A program made the position numbers and the translations under genes. Under the pieces are notes generated by a model. It was not told the origin of the DNA. It was given only the letters and a program-made list of their open reading frames with translations, and ran no database searches. This document shows, one piece after another, positions 34,916 to 47,425 of a DNA stretch of 64,000 bases; positions within the stretch are counted from its first letter, which is position 1; the number at the start of each line of letters is the position of its first letter. The stretch comes from Brachyhypopomus gauderio. Its lineage: Eukaryota > Chordata > Actinopteri > Gymnotiformes > Hypopomidae. The stretch lies in NCBI RefSeq assembly GCF_052324685.1, contig NC_135211.1, positions 156,501-220,500 on the forward strand, read 5' to 3'.

Positions 34916-36069
34916 CAGATGCTGCTGTGCTTACATAGTTCTTCCTCAAAAGAAAAACCCAACAAGCACATTCCTCCTGTTTGCTGGCTTTTGATGAAAT
35001 GAGCCAATGCATAAAGGATGCAACATCAATGTCACTCACACTTTTCTGCTAGCTTGTCTAAAATTCGCCCTTCCTTCAATTTCTCACTTGTCAAGACCTC
35101 CAGGTCTTCAAACAAAAGGTCAGTTTGTAGACCCTTTTCCTGTCAAAGTTTTGATCCTTTTGTCCACCAGTCATCGGAATGTGTATGATTTTCACCAGTT
35201 TACACAGTGTAGCTCCCTTGCCTTCAGTTGCAGGGTTATGTCCTCTTAGATAAGACGCTTTTGAAATTATTTATGAAAATGCACCCAAAACCTATTCAAA
35301 ACAGATTTGATGGAAGCACTGCAGGAGCTGCTCCAAGACGCATTTTGTCCAGGAAATGTGCTATCATGAATGCATCCATATCACCAACACACATTTACAA
35401 ACCAAACCATAGGCAATAAAATACATGAGTAAACTGATTTGTGGACCTTTGTGGCACTTGGTACTGCTGAGATCAGGATCATTACAGAGTTCAGCAATTA
35501 TTTTCCCAACTAGGTCATTGATACATTGGAATCCCCAATGTTTTCTGGAACAGAATAGGCTATGCCTTTCGGATGAGAATAAAAAAAGACTTCAAGAACC
35601 AAAAAAGAAGTTAAGCTGCCTTCAGCTGATGTACTCAGACTAAAGGGAAACACTTTAAATCCCAAGGTGAAATGCACATGCTCAAAATTTTATCAGGACA
35701 GAGTACATGTTTTACTTTGATATTAAGAGTGATCAATGGATTGTCTTCCAGTAAATTAATGTTTTCTTCCGCTACAAAACGTTTTTTCAACAACTATAAA
35801 GAGGCTATGCAACGAAACTGAGCTGGGATGTCAAGTGCCTTTAATGGTACCTTTTTGACCCCACTTCAAATGCTGCTGTTACCTGACCAGTTCGATTGTT
35901 AGTTTGCCAGATTCTCAATCTCTGGGATGTGAGATCATGCACCAGGTTTAGTGAATGTTTAAGGGTGAAGGTCTTTAATTTCTGCACAAATTCCACAAAC
36001 ATAGCTCAGGTCCTGCTCAACATGTCAACATGTGGCGACAGCAAGTGCCTTTGGGTTCCTACAAAAATC

Positions 36070-36142
36070 GCCCGGCTAGCTCAGTCGGTAGAGCATGAGA
36101 CTCTTAATCTCAGGGTCGTGGGTTCGAGCCCCACGTTGGGCG
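36070..36142 (+). tRNA. tRNA-Lys(CTT), unit 26
   Basis: Reference body; leader TTGGGTTCCT as in unit 13. Confidence 0.95.
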
Positions 36143-36231
36143 AGAGGCTGATTTGTTTGAGTGAAATGTTGAAATTTAGTTAATCTGTTTGCACAAAATA
36201 CGTCTAAAAAAGAAGAGAAAGGAACATACAT

Positions 36232-36258
36232 CGTCCCTGGGTGGGCTCGAACCACCAT

Positions 36259-36299
<41 letters not shown>

Positions 36300-36305
36300 A
36301 GAGAC
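36232..36305 (-). tRNA. tRNA-Asn(GTT), unit 27
   Basis: Reference sequence. Confidence 0.95.
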
Positions 36306-37459
36306 CAGATGCTGCTGTGCTTACATAGTTCTTCCTCAAAAGAAAAACCCAACAAGCACATTCCTCCTGTTTGCTGGCTTTTGATGAAATGAGCCAATGC
36401 ATAAAGGATGCAACATCAATGTCACTCACACTTTTCTGCTAGCTTGTCTAAAATTCGCCCTTCCTTCAATTTCTCACTTGTCAAGACCTGCAGGTCTTCA
36501 AACAAAAGGTCAGTTTGTAGACCCTTTTCCTGTCAAAGTTTTGATCCTTTTGTCCACCAGTCATCGGAATGTGTATGATTTTCACCAGTTTACACAGTGT
36601 AGCTCCCTTGCCTTCAGTTGCAGGGTTATGTCCTCTTAGATAAGACGCTTTTGAAATTATTTGTGAAAATGCACCCAAAACCTATTCAAAACAGATTTGA
36701 TGGAAGCACTGCAGGAGCTGCTCCAAGACGCATTTTGTCCAGAAAATGTGCTATCATGAATGCATCCATATCACCAACACACATTTACAAACCAAACCAT
36801 AGGCAATAAAATACATGAGTAAACTGATTTGTGGACCTTTGTGGCACTTGGTACTGCTGAGATCAGGATCATAACAGAGTTCAGCAATTATTTTCCCAAC
36901 TAGGTCATTGATACATTGGAATCCCCAATGTTTTCTGGAACAGAATAGGCTATGCCTTTCGGATGAGAATAAAAAAAGACTTCAAGAACCAAAAAAGAAG
37001 TTAAGCTGCCTTCAGCTGATGTACTCAGACTAAAGGGAAACACTTTAAATCCCAAGGTGAAATGCACATGCTCAAAATTTTATCAGGACAGAGTACATGT
37101 TTTACTTTGATATTAGGAGTGATCAATGGATTGTCTTCCAGTAAATTAATGTTTTCTTCCGCTACAAAACGTTTTTTCAACAACTATAAAGAGGCTATGC
37201 AACGAAACTGAGCTGGGATGTCAAGTGCCTTTAATGGTACCTTTTTGACCCCACTTCAAATGCTGCTGTTACCTGACCAGTTCGATTGTTAGTTTGCCAG
37301 ATTCTCAATCTCTGGGATGTGAGATCATGCACCAGGTTTAGTGAATGTTTAAGGGTGAAGGTCTTTAATTTCTGCACAAATTCCACAAACATAGCTCAGG
37401 TCCTGCTCAACATGTCAACATGTGGCGACAGCAAGTGCCTTTGGGGTCCTACAAAAATC

Positions 37460-37532
37460 GCCCGGCTAGCTCAGTCGGTAAAGCATGAGACTCTTAATCT
37501 CAGGGTCGTGAGTTCGAGCCCCATGTTGGGCG
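37460..37532 (+). tRNA. tRNA-Lys(CTT), unit 27, triple variant
   Basis: G22A (37481), G52A (37511) and C65T (37524); the block beta partner of unit 14. Confidence 0.8.
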
Positions 37533-37621
37533 AGAGGCTGATTTGTTTGAGTGAAATGTTGAAATTTAGTTAATCTGTTTGCACAAAATACGTCTAAAAA
37601 AGAAGAGAAAGGAACATACAT

Positions 37622-37695
37622 CGTCCCTGGGTGGGCTCGAACCACCATCCTTTCGGTTAACAGCCGAACGCGCAAACCGATTGCGCCACAGAGAC
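37622..37695 (-). tRNA. tRNA-Asn(GTT), unit 28, A22T variant
   Basis: A22T (37674), core base changed as in unit 15. TATAAAG at 37726-37732 upstream. Confidence 0.85.
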
Positions 37696-38849
37696 CAGAT
37701 GCTGCTGTGCTTACATAGTTCTTCCTATAAAGAAAAACCCAACAAGCACATTCCTCCTGTTTGCTGGCTTTTGATGAAATGAGCCAATGCATAAAGGATG
37801 CAACATCAATGTCACTCACAATTTTCTGCTAGCTTGTCTAAAATTCGCCCTTCCTTCAATTTCTCACTTGTCAAGCCCTGCAGGTCTTCAAACAAAAGGT
37901 CAGTTTGTAGACCCTTTTCCTGTCAAAGTTTTGATCCTTTTGTCCACCAGTCATCGGAATGTGTATGATTTTCACCAGTTTACACAGTGTAGCTCCCTTG
38001 CCTTCAGTTGCAGGGTTATGTCCTCTTAGATAAGACGCTTTTGAAATTATTTGTGAAAATGCACCCAAAACCTATTCAAAACAGATTTGATGGAAGCACT
38101 GCAGGAGCTGCTCCAAGACGCATTTTGTCCAGAAAATGTGCTATCATGAATGCATCCATATCACCAACACACATTTACAAACCAAACCATAGGCAATAAA
38201 ATACATGAGTAAACTGATTTGTGGACCTTTGTGGCACTTGGTACTGCTGAGATCAGGATCATTACAGAGTTCAGCAATTATTTTCCCAACTAGGTCATTG
38301 ATACATTGGAATCCCCAATGTTTTCTGGAACAGAATAGGCTATGCCTTTCGGATGAGAATAAAAAAAGACTTCAAGAACCAAAAAAGAAGTTAAGCTGCC
38401 TTCAGCTGATGTACTCAGACTAAAGGGAAACACTTTAAATCCCAAGGTGAAATGCACATGCTCAAAATTTTATCAGGACAGAGTACATGTTTTACTTTGA
38501 TATTAAGAGCGATCACTAGATTGTCTTCCAGTAAATTAATGTTTTCTTCCGCTACAAAACGTTTTTTCAACAACTATAAAGAGGCTATGCAACGAAACTG
38601 AGCTGAGATGTCAAGTGCCTTTAATGGTACATTTTTGACCCCACTTCAAATGCTGCTGTTACCTGACCAGTTCCATTGTTAGTTTGCCAGATTCTCAATC
38701 TCTGGGATGTGAGATCATGCACCAGGTTTAGTGAATGTTTAAGGGTGAAGGTCTTTAGTTTCTGCACAAATTCCACAAACATAGCTCAGGTCCTGCTCAA
38801 CATGTCAACATGTGGCGACAGCAAGTGCCTTTGGGGTCCTACAAAAATC

Positions 38850-38922
38850 GCCCGGCTAGCTCAGTCGGTAAAGCATGAGACTCTTAATCTCAGGGTCGTG
38901 GGTTCGAGCCCCACGTTGGGCG
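38850..38922 (+). tRNA. tRNA-Lys(CTT), unit 28, D-stem variant
   Basis: G22A (38871): C13-A22 mismatch. Confidence 0.87.
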
Positions 38923-39011
38923 AGAGGCTGATTTGTTTGAGTGAAATGTTGAAATTTAGTTAATCTGTTTGCACAAAATACGTCTAAAAAAGAAGAGAAA
39001 GGAACATACAT

Positions 39012-39038
39012 CGTCCCTGGGTGGGCTCGAACCACCAT

Positions 39039-39079
<41 letters not shown>

Positions 39080-39085
39080 AGAGAC
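39012..39085 (-). tRNA. tRNA-Asn(GTT), unit 29
   Basis: Reference sequence. Confidence 0.95.
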
Positions 39086-40239
39086 CAGATGCTGCTGTGC
39101 TTACATAGTTCTTCCTCAAAAGAAAAACCCAACAAGCACATTCCTCCTGTTTGCTGGCTTTTGATGAAATGAGCCAATGCATAAAGGATGCAACATCAAT
39201 GTCACTCACACTTTTCTGCTAGCTTGTCTAAAATTCGCCCTTCCTTCAATTTCTCACTTGTCAAGACCTCCAGGTCTTCAAACAAAAGGTCAGTTTGTAG
39301 ACCCTTTTCCTGTCAAAGTTTTGATCCTTTTGTCCACCAGTCATCGGAATGTGTATGATTTTCACCAGTTTACACAGTGTAGCTCCCTTGCCTTCAGTTG
39401 CAGGGTTATGTCGTCTTAGATAAGACGCTTTTGAAATTATTTGTGAAAATGCACCCAAAACCTATTCAAAACACATTTGATGGAAGCACTGCAGGAGCTG
39501 CTCCAAGACGCATTTTGTCCAGAAAATGTGCTATCATGAATGCATCCATATCACCAACACACATTTACAAACCAAACCATAGGCAATAAAATACATGAGT
39601 AAACTGATTTGTGGACCTTTGTGGCACTTGGTACTGCTGAGATCAGGATCATAACAGAGTTCAGCAATTATTTTCCCAACTAGGTCATTGATACATTGGA
39701 ATCCCCAATGTTTTCTGGAACAGAATAGGCTATGCCTTTCGGATGAGAATAAAAAAAGACTTCAAGAACCAAAAAAGAAGTTAAGCTGCCTTCAGCTGAT
39801 GTACTCAGACTAAAGGGAAACACTTTAAATCCCAAGGTGAAATGCACATGCTCAAAATTTTATCAGGACAGAGTACATGTTTTACTTTGATATTAAGAGC
39901 GATCACTGGATTGTCTTCCAGTAAATTAATGTTTTCTTCCGCTACAAAACGTTTTTTCAACAACTATAAAGAGGCTATGCAACGAAACTGAGCTGGGATG
40001 TCAAGTGCCTTTAATGGTACCTTTTTGACCCCACTTCAAATGCTGCTGTTACCTGACCAGTTCGATTGTTAGTTTGCCAGATTCTCAATCTCTGGGATGT
40101 GAGATCATGCACCAGGTTTAGTGAATGTTTAAGGGTGAAGGTCTTTAATTTCTGCACAAATTCCACAAACATAGCTCAGGTCCTGCTCAACATGTCAACA
40201 TGTGGCGACAGCAAGTGCCTTTGGGGTCCTACAAAAATC

Positions 40240-40312
40240 GCCCGGCTAGCTCAGTCGGTAGAGCATGAGACTCTTAATCTCAGGGTCGTGAGTTCGAGCC
40301 CCATGTTGGGTG
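40240..40312 (+). tRNA. tRNA-Lys(CTT), unit 29, triple variant
   Basis: G52A (40291), C65T (40304) and C72T (40311), as in unit 16. Confidence 0.83.
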
Positions 40313-40401
40313 AGAGGCTGATTTGTTTGAGTGAAATGTTGAAATTTAGTTAATCTGTTTGCACAAAATACGTCTAAAAAAGAAGAGAAAGGAACATACA
40401 T

Positions 40402-40436
40402 CGTCCCTGGGTGGGCTCGAACCACCATCCTTTCGT

Positions 40437-40469
<33 letters not shown>

Positions 40470-40475
40470 AGAGAC
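40402..40475 (-). tRNA. tRNA-Asn(GTT), unit 30, private anticodon-stem variant
   Basis: C40A (40436 reads T on +) makes a G32-A40 mismatch at the loop-closing end of the anticodon stem. Not found in any other unit, and it is the only difference seen between the two copies of block beta. TATAAAG lies at 40506-40512 upstream. Confidence 0.83.
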
Positions 40476-41629
40476 CAGATGCTGCTGTGCTTACATAGTT
40501 CTTCCTATAAAGAAAAACCCAACAAGCACATTCCTCCTGTTTGCTGGCTTTTGATGAAATGAGCCAATGCATAAAGGATGCAACATCAATGTCACTCACA
40601 CTTTTCTGCTAGCTTGTCTAAAATTCGCCCTTCCTTCAGTTTCTCACTTGTCAAGACCTGCAGGTCTTCAAACAAAAGGTCAGTTTGTAGACCCTTTTCC
40701 TGTCAAAGTTTTGATCCTTTTGTCCACCAGTCATCGGAATGTGTATGATTTTCACCAGTTTACACAGTGTAGCTCCCTTGCCTTCAGTTGCAGGGTTATG
40801 TCCTCTTAGATAAGACGCTTTTGAAATTATTTGTGAAAATGCACCCAAAACCTATTCAAAACAGATTTGATGGAAGCACTGCAGGAGCTGCTCCAAGACG
40901 CATTTTGTCCAGAAAATGTGCTATCATGAATGCATCCATATCACCAACACACATTTACAAACCAAACCATAGGCAATAAAATACATGAGTAAACTGATTT
41001 GTGGACCTTTGTGGCACTTGGTACTGCTGAGATCAGGATCATTACAGAGTTCAGCAATTATTTTCCCAACTAGGTCATTGATACATTGGAATCCCCAATG
41101 TTTTCTGGAACAGAATAGGCTATGCCTTTCGGATGAGAATAAAAAAAGACTTCAAGAACCAAAAAAGAAGTTAAGCTGCCTTCAGCTGATGTACTCAGAC
41201 TAAAGGGAAACACTTTAAATCCCAAGGTGAAATGCACATGCTCAAAATTTTATCAGGACAGAGTACATGTTTTACTTTGATATTAAGAGCGATCACTAGA
41301 TTGTCTTCCAGTAAATTAATGTTTTCTTCCGCTACAAAACGTTTTTTCAACAACTATAAAGAGGCTATGCAACGAAACTGAGCTGAGATGTCAAGTGCCT
41401 TTAATGGTTCATTTTTGACCCCACTTCAAATGCTGCTGTTACCTGACCAGTTCGATTGTTAGTTTGCCAGATTCTCAATCTCTGGGATGTGAGATCATGC
41501 ACCAGGTTTAGTGAATGTTTAAGGGTGAAGGTCTTTAGTTTCTGCACAAATTCCACAAACATAGCTCAGGTCCTGCTCAACATGTCAACATGTGGCGACA
41601 GCAAGTGCCTTTGGGGTCCTACAAAAATC

Positions 41630-41702
41630 GCCCGGCTAGCTCAGTCGGTAGAGCATGAGACTCTTAATCTCAGGGTCGTGGGTTCGAGCCCCACGTTGGG
41701 CG
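41630..41702 (+). tRNA. tRNA-Lys(CTT), unit 30
   Basis: Reference sequence. Confidence 0.95.
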
Positions 41703-41791
41703 AGAGGCTGATTTGTTTGAGTGAAATGTTGAAATTTAGTTAATCTGTTTGCACAAAATACGTCTAAAAAAGAAGAGAAAGGAACATACAT

Positions 41792-41865
41792 CGTCCCTGA
41801 GTGGGCTCGAACCACCATCCTTTCGGTTAACAGCCTAACGCGCTAACCGATTGCGCCACAGAGAC
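41792..41865 (-). tRNA. tRNA-Asn(GTT), unit 31, anticodon-stem variant
   Basis: C30A (41836) and C66T (41800), as in unit 18. Confidence 0.83.
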
Positions 41866-43019
41866 CAGATGCTGCTGTGCTTACATAGTTCTTCCTCAAA
41901 AGAAAAACCCAACAAGCACATTCCTCCTGTTTGCTGGCTTTTGATGAAATGAGCCAATGCATAAAGGATGCAACATCAATGTCACTCACAATTTTCTGCT
42001 AGCTTGTCTAAAATTCGCCCTTCCTTCAATTTCTCACTTGTCAAGACCTGCAGGTCTTCAAACAAAAGGTCAGTTTGTAGACCCTTTTCCTGTCAAAGTT
42101 TTGATCCTTTTGTCCACCAGTCATCGGAATGTGTATGATTTTCACCAGTTTACACAGTGTAGCTCCCTTGCTTTCAGTTGCAGGGTTATGTCCTCTTAGA
42201 TAAGACGCTTTTGAAATTATTTGTGAAAATGCACCCAAAACCTATTCAAAACAGATTTGATGGAAGCACTGCAGGAGCTGCTCCAAGACGCATTTTGTCC
42301 AGAAAATGTGCTATCATGAATGCATCCATATCACCAACACACATTTACAAACCAAACCATAGGCAATAAAATACATGAGTAAACTGATTTGTGGACCTTT
42401 GTGGCACTTGGTACTGCTGAGATCAGGATCATAACAGAGTTCAGCAATTATTTTCCCAACTAGGTCATTGATACATTGGAATCCCCAATGTTTTCTGGAA
42501 CAGAATAGGCTATGCCTTTCGGATGAGAATAAAAAAAGACTTCAAGAACCAAAAAAGAAGTTAAGCTGCCTTCAGCTGATGTACTCAGACTAAAGGGAAA
42601 CACTTTAAATCCCAAGGTGAAATGCACATGCTCAAAATTTTATCAGGACAGAGTACATGTTTTACTTTGATATTAAGAGCGATCACTAGATTGTCTTCCA
42701 GTAAATTAATGTTTTCTTCCGCTACAAAACGTTTTTTCAACAACTATAAAGAGGCTATGCAACGAAACTGAGCTGAGATGTCAAGTGCCTTTAATGGTAC
42801 ATTTTTGACCCCACTTCAAATGCTGCTGTTACCTGACCAGTTCCATTGTTAGTTTGCCAGATTCTCAATCTCTGGGATGTGAGATCATGCACCAGGTTTA
42901 GTGAATGTTTAAGGGTGAAGGTCTTTAGTTTCTGCACAAATTCCACAAACATAGCTCAGGTCCTGCTCAACATGTCAACATGTGGCGACAGCAAGTGCCT
43001 TTGGGGTCCTACAAAAATC

Positions 43020-43092
43020 GCCCGGCTAGCTCAGTCGGTAGAGCATGAGACTCTTAATCTCAGGGTCGTGGGTTCGAGCCCCACGTTGGGCG
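43020..43092 (+). tRNA. tRNA-Lys(CTT), unit 31
   Basis: Reference body; TTTATTT downstream, with the changed base at 43129. Confidence 0.95.
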
Positions 43093-43181
43093 AGAGGCTG
43101 ATTTGTTTGAGTGAAATGTTGAAATTTATTTAATCTGTTTGCACAAAATACGTCTAAAAAAGAAGAGAAAGGAACATACAT

Positions 43182-43208
43182 CGTCCCTGGGTGGGCTCGA
43201 ACCACCAT

Positions 43209-43249
<41 letters not shown>

Positions 43250-43255
43250 AGAGAC
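43182..43255 (-). tRNA. tRNA-Asn(GTT), unit 32
   Basis: Reference sequence. Confidence 0.95.
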
Positions 43256-44409
43256 CAGATGCTGCTGTGCTTACATAGTTCTTCCTCAAAAGAAAAACCC
43301 AACAAGCACATTCCTCCTGTTTGCTGGCTTTTGATGAAATGAGCCAATGCATAAAGGATGCAACATCAATGTCACTCACACTTTTCTGCTAGCTTGTCTA
43401 AAATTCGCCCTTCCTTCAATTTCTCACTTGTCAAGACCTGCAGGTCTTCAAACAAAAGGTCAGTTTGTAGACCCTTTTCCTGTCAAAGTTTTGATCCTTT
43501 TGTCCACCAGTCATCGGAATGTGTATGATTTTCACCAGTTTACACAGTGTAGCTCCCTTGCCTTCAGTTGCAGGGTTATGTCCTCTTAGATAAGACGCTT
43601 TTGAAATTATTTATGAAAATGCACCCAAAACCTATTCAAAACAGATTTGATGGAAGCACTGCAGGAGCTGCTCCAAGACGCATTTTGTCCAGGAAATGTG
43701 CTATCATGAATGCATCCATATCACCAACACACATTTACAAACCAAACCATAGGCAATAAAATACATGAGTAAACTGATTTGTGGACCTTTGTGGCACTTG
43801 GTACTGCTGAGATCAGGATCATTACAGAGTTCAGCAATTATTTTCCCAACTAGGTCATTGATACATTGGAATCCCCAATGTTTTCTGGAACAGAATAGGC
43901 TATGCCTTTCGGATGAGAATAAAAAAAGACTTCAAGAACCAAAAAAGAAGTTAAGCTGCCTTCAGCTGATGTACTCAGACTAAAGGGAAACACTTTAAAT
44001 CCCAAGGTGAAATGCACATGCTCAAAATTTTATCAGGACAGAGTACATGTTTTACTTTGATATTAAGAGCGATCACTGGATTGTCTTCCAGTAAATTAAT
44101 GTTTTCTTCCGCTACAAAACGTTTTTTCAACAACTATAAAGAGGCTATGCAACGAAACTGAGCTGGGATGTCAAGTGCCTTTAATGGTACCTTTTTGACC
44201 CCACTTCAAATGCTGCTGTTACCTGACCAGTTCGATTGTTAGTTTGCCAGATTCTCAATCTCTGGGATGTGAGATCATGCACCAGGTTTAGTGAATGTTT
44301 AAGGGTGAAGGTCTTTAATTTCTGCACAAATTCCACAAACATAGCTCAGGTCCTGCTCAACATGTCAACATGTGGCGACAGCAAGTGCCTTTGGGGTCCT
44401 ACAAAAATC

Positions 44410-44482
44410 GCCCGGCTAGCTCAGTCGGTAGAGCATGAGACTCTTAATCTCAGGGTCGTGAGTTCGAGCCCCATGTTGGGTG
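44410..44482 (+). tRNA. tRNA-Lys(CTT), unit 32, triple variant
   Basis: G52A (44461), C65T (44474) and C72T (44481). Its unit otherwise follows unit 19, whose Lys gene is the reference, so this gene arrived with the junction of block gamma. Confidence 0.83.
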
Positions 44483-44571
44483 AGAGGCTGATTTGTTTGA
44501 GTGAAATGTTGAAATTTAGTTAATCTGTTTGCACAAAATACGTCTAAAAAAGAAGAGAAAGGAACATACAT

Positions 44572-44598
44572 CGTCCCTGGGTGGGCTCGAACCACCAT

Positions 44599-44639
<41 letters not shown>

Positions 44640-44645
44640 AGAGAC
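44572..44645 (-). tRNA. tRNA-Asn(GTT), unit 33
   Basis: Reference body, with the common TCAAAAG flank rather than the TATAAAG of its relatives 17 and 30. Confidence 0.95.
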
Positions 44646-45799
44646 CAGATGCTGCTGTGCTTACATAGTTCTTCCTCAAAAGAAAAACCCAACAAGCACA
44701 TTCCTCCTGTTTGCTGGCTTTTGATGAAATGAGCCAATGCATAAAGGATGCAACATCAATGTCACTCACACTTTTCTGCTAGCTTGTCTAAAATTCGCCC
44801 TTCCTTCAGTTTCTCACTTGTCAAGACCTGCAGGTCTTCAAACAAAAGGTCAGTTTGTAGACCCTTTTCCTGTCAAAGTTTTGATCCTTTTGTCCACCAG
44901 TCATCGGAATGTGTATGATTTTCACCAGTTTACACAGTGTAGCTCCCTTGCCTTCAGTTGCAGGGTTATGTCCTCTTAGATAAGACGCTTTTGAAATTAT
45001 TTGTGAAAATGCACCCAAAACCTATTCAAAACAGATTTGATGGAAGCACTGCAGGAGCTGCTCCAAGACGCATTTTGTCCAGAAAATGTGCTATCATGAA
45101 TGCATCCATATCACCAACACACATTTACAAACCAAACCATAGGCAATAAAATACATGAGTAAACTGATTTGTGGACCTTTGTGGCACTTGGTACTGCTGA
45201 GATCAGGATCATTACAGAGTTCAGCAATTATTTTCCCAACTAGGTCATTGATACATTGGAATCCCCAATGTTTTCTGGAACAGAATAGGCTATGCCTTTC
45301 GGATGAGAATAAAAAAAGACTTCAAGAACCAAAAAAGAAGTTAAGCTGCCTTCAGCTGATGTACTCAGACTAAAGGGAAACACTTTAAATCCCAAGGTGA
45401 AATGCACATGCTCAAAATTTTATCAGGACAGAGTACATGTTTTACTTTGATATTAAGAGCGATCACTAGATTGTCTTCCAGTAAATTAATGTTTTCTTCC
45501 GCTACAAAACGTTTTTTCAACAACTATAAAGAGGCTATGCAACGAAACTGAGCTGAGATGTCAAGTGCCTTTAATGGTTCATTTTTGACCCCACTTCAAA
45601 TGCTGCTGTTACCTGACCAGTTCGATTGTTAGTTTGCCAGATTCTCAATCTCTGGGATGTGAGATCATGCACCAGGTTTAGTGAATGTTTAAGGGTGAAG
45701 GTCTTTAGTTTCTGCACAAATTCCACAAACATAGCTCAGGTCCTGCTCAACATGTCAACATGTGGCGACAGCAAGTGCCTTTGGGGTCCTACAAAAATC

Positions 45800-45872
45800 G
45801 CCCGGCTAGCTCAGTCGGTAGAGCATGAGACTCTTAATCTCAGGGTCGTGGGTTCGAGCCCCACGTTGGGCG
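45800..45872 (+). tRNA. tRNA-Lys(CTT), unit 33
   Basis: Reference sequence. Confidence 0.95.
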
Positions 45873-45961
45873 AGAGGCTGATTTGTTTGAGTGAAATGTT
45901 GAAATTTAGTTAATCTGTTTGCACAAAATACGTCTAAAAAAGAAGAGAAAGGAACATACAT

Positions 45962-46035
45962 CGTCCCTGAGTGGGCTCGAACCACCATCCTTTCGGTTAA
46001 CAGCCTAACGCGCTAACCGATTGCGCCACAGAGAC
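45962..46035 (-). tRNA. tRNA-Asn(GTT), unit 34, anticodon-stem variant
   Basis: C30A (46006) and C66T (45970), third copy of this allele. Confidence 0.83.
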
Positions 46036-47189
46036 CAGATGCTGCTGTGCTTACATAGTTCTTCCTCAAAAGAAAAACCCAACAAGCACATTCCTCCTGT
46101 TTGCTGGCTTTTGATGAAATGAGCCAATGCATAAAGGATGCAACATCAATGTCACTCACAATTTTCTGCTAGGTTGTCTAAAATTCGCCCTTCCTTCAAT
46201 TTCTCACTTGTCAAGACCTGCAGGTCTTCAAACAAAAGGTCAGTTTGTAGACCCTTTTCCTGTCAAAGTTTTGATCCTTTTGTCCACCAGTCATCGGAAT
46301 GTGTATGATTTTCACCAGTTTACACAGTGTAGCTCCCTTGCTTTCAGTTGCAGGGTTATGTCCTCTTAGATAAGACGCTTTTGAAATTATTTGTGAAAAT
46401 GCACCCAAAACCTATTCAAAACAGATTTGATGGAAGCACTGCAGGAGCTGCTCCAAGACGCATTTTGTCCAGAAAATGTGCTATCATGAATGCATCCATA
46501 TCACCAACACACATTTACAAACCAAACCATAGGCAATAAAATACATGAGTAAACTGATTTGTGGACCTTTGTGGCACTTGGTACTGCTGAGATCAGGATC
46601 ATAACAGAGTTCAGCAATTATTTTCCCAACTAGGTCATTGATACATTGGAATCCCCAATGTTTTCTGGAACAGAATAGGCTATGCCTTTCGGATGAGAAT
46701 AAAAAAAGACTTCAAGAACCAAAAAAGAAGTTAAGCTGCCTTCAGCTGATGTACTCAGACTAAAGGGAAACACTTTAAATCCCAAGGTGAAATGCACATG
46801 CTCAAAATTTTATCAGGACAGAGTACATGTTTTACTTTGATATTAAGAGCGATCACTAGATTGTCTTCCAGTAAATTAATGTTTTCTTCCGCTACAAAAC
46901 GTTTTTTCAACAACTATAAAGAGGCTATGCAACGAAACTGAGCTGAGATGTCAAGTGCCTTTAATGGTACATTTTTGACCCCACTTCAAATGCTGCTGTT
47001 ACCTGACCAGTTCCATTGTTAGTTTGCCAGATTCTCAATCTCTGGGATGTGAGATCATGCACCAGGTTTAGTGAATGTTTAAGGGTGAAGGTCTTTAGTT
47101 TCTGCACAAATTCCACAAACATAGCTCAGGTCCTGCTCAACATGTCAACATGTGGCGACAGCAAGTGCCTTTGGGGTCCTACAAAAATC

Positions 47190-47262
47190 GCCCGGCTAGC
47201 TCAGTCGGTAGAGCATGAGACTCTTAATCTCAGGGTCGTGGGTTCGAGCCCCACGTTGGGCG
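47190..47262 (+). tRNA. tRNA-Lys(CTT), unit 34
   Basis: Reference body; TTTATTT downstream, with the changed base at 47299. Confidence 0.95.
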
Positions 47263-47351
47263 AGAGGCTGATTTGTTTGAGTGAAATGTTGAAATTTATT
47301 TAATCTGTTTGCACAAAATACGTCTAAAAAAGAAGAGAAAGGAACATACAT

Positions 47352-47378
47352 CGTCCCTGGGTGGGCTCGAACCACCAT

Positions 47379-47419
<41 letters not shown>

Positions 47420-47425
47420 AGAGAC
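47352..47425 (-). tRNA. tRNA-Asn(GTT), unit 35
   Basis: Reference sequence. Confidence 0.95.

Larger units (their letters stand above)
39654..43439. repeat. Array block gamma, first copy (units 29 end to 32)
   Basis: Corresponds to 43824-47609 at a shift of 3 units (4,170 bp). I counted four mismatches: 40436, 40507, 40508 and 42003. This is a second 3-unit duplication, in a different part of the array from 8944-17659. Confidence 0.75.
31184..44460. repeat. Array block beta, second copy (units 23 end to 32)
   Basis: Partner of 13114-26390. Left limit: A at 31183 against G at 13113. Right limit: A at 44461 against G at 26391. The single internal difference falls in the tRNA-Asn anticodon stem of unit 30. 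Confidence 0.85.
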
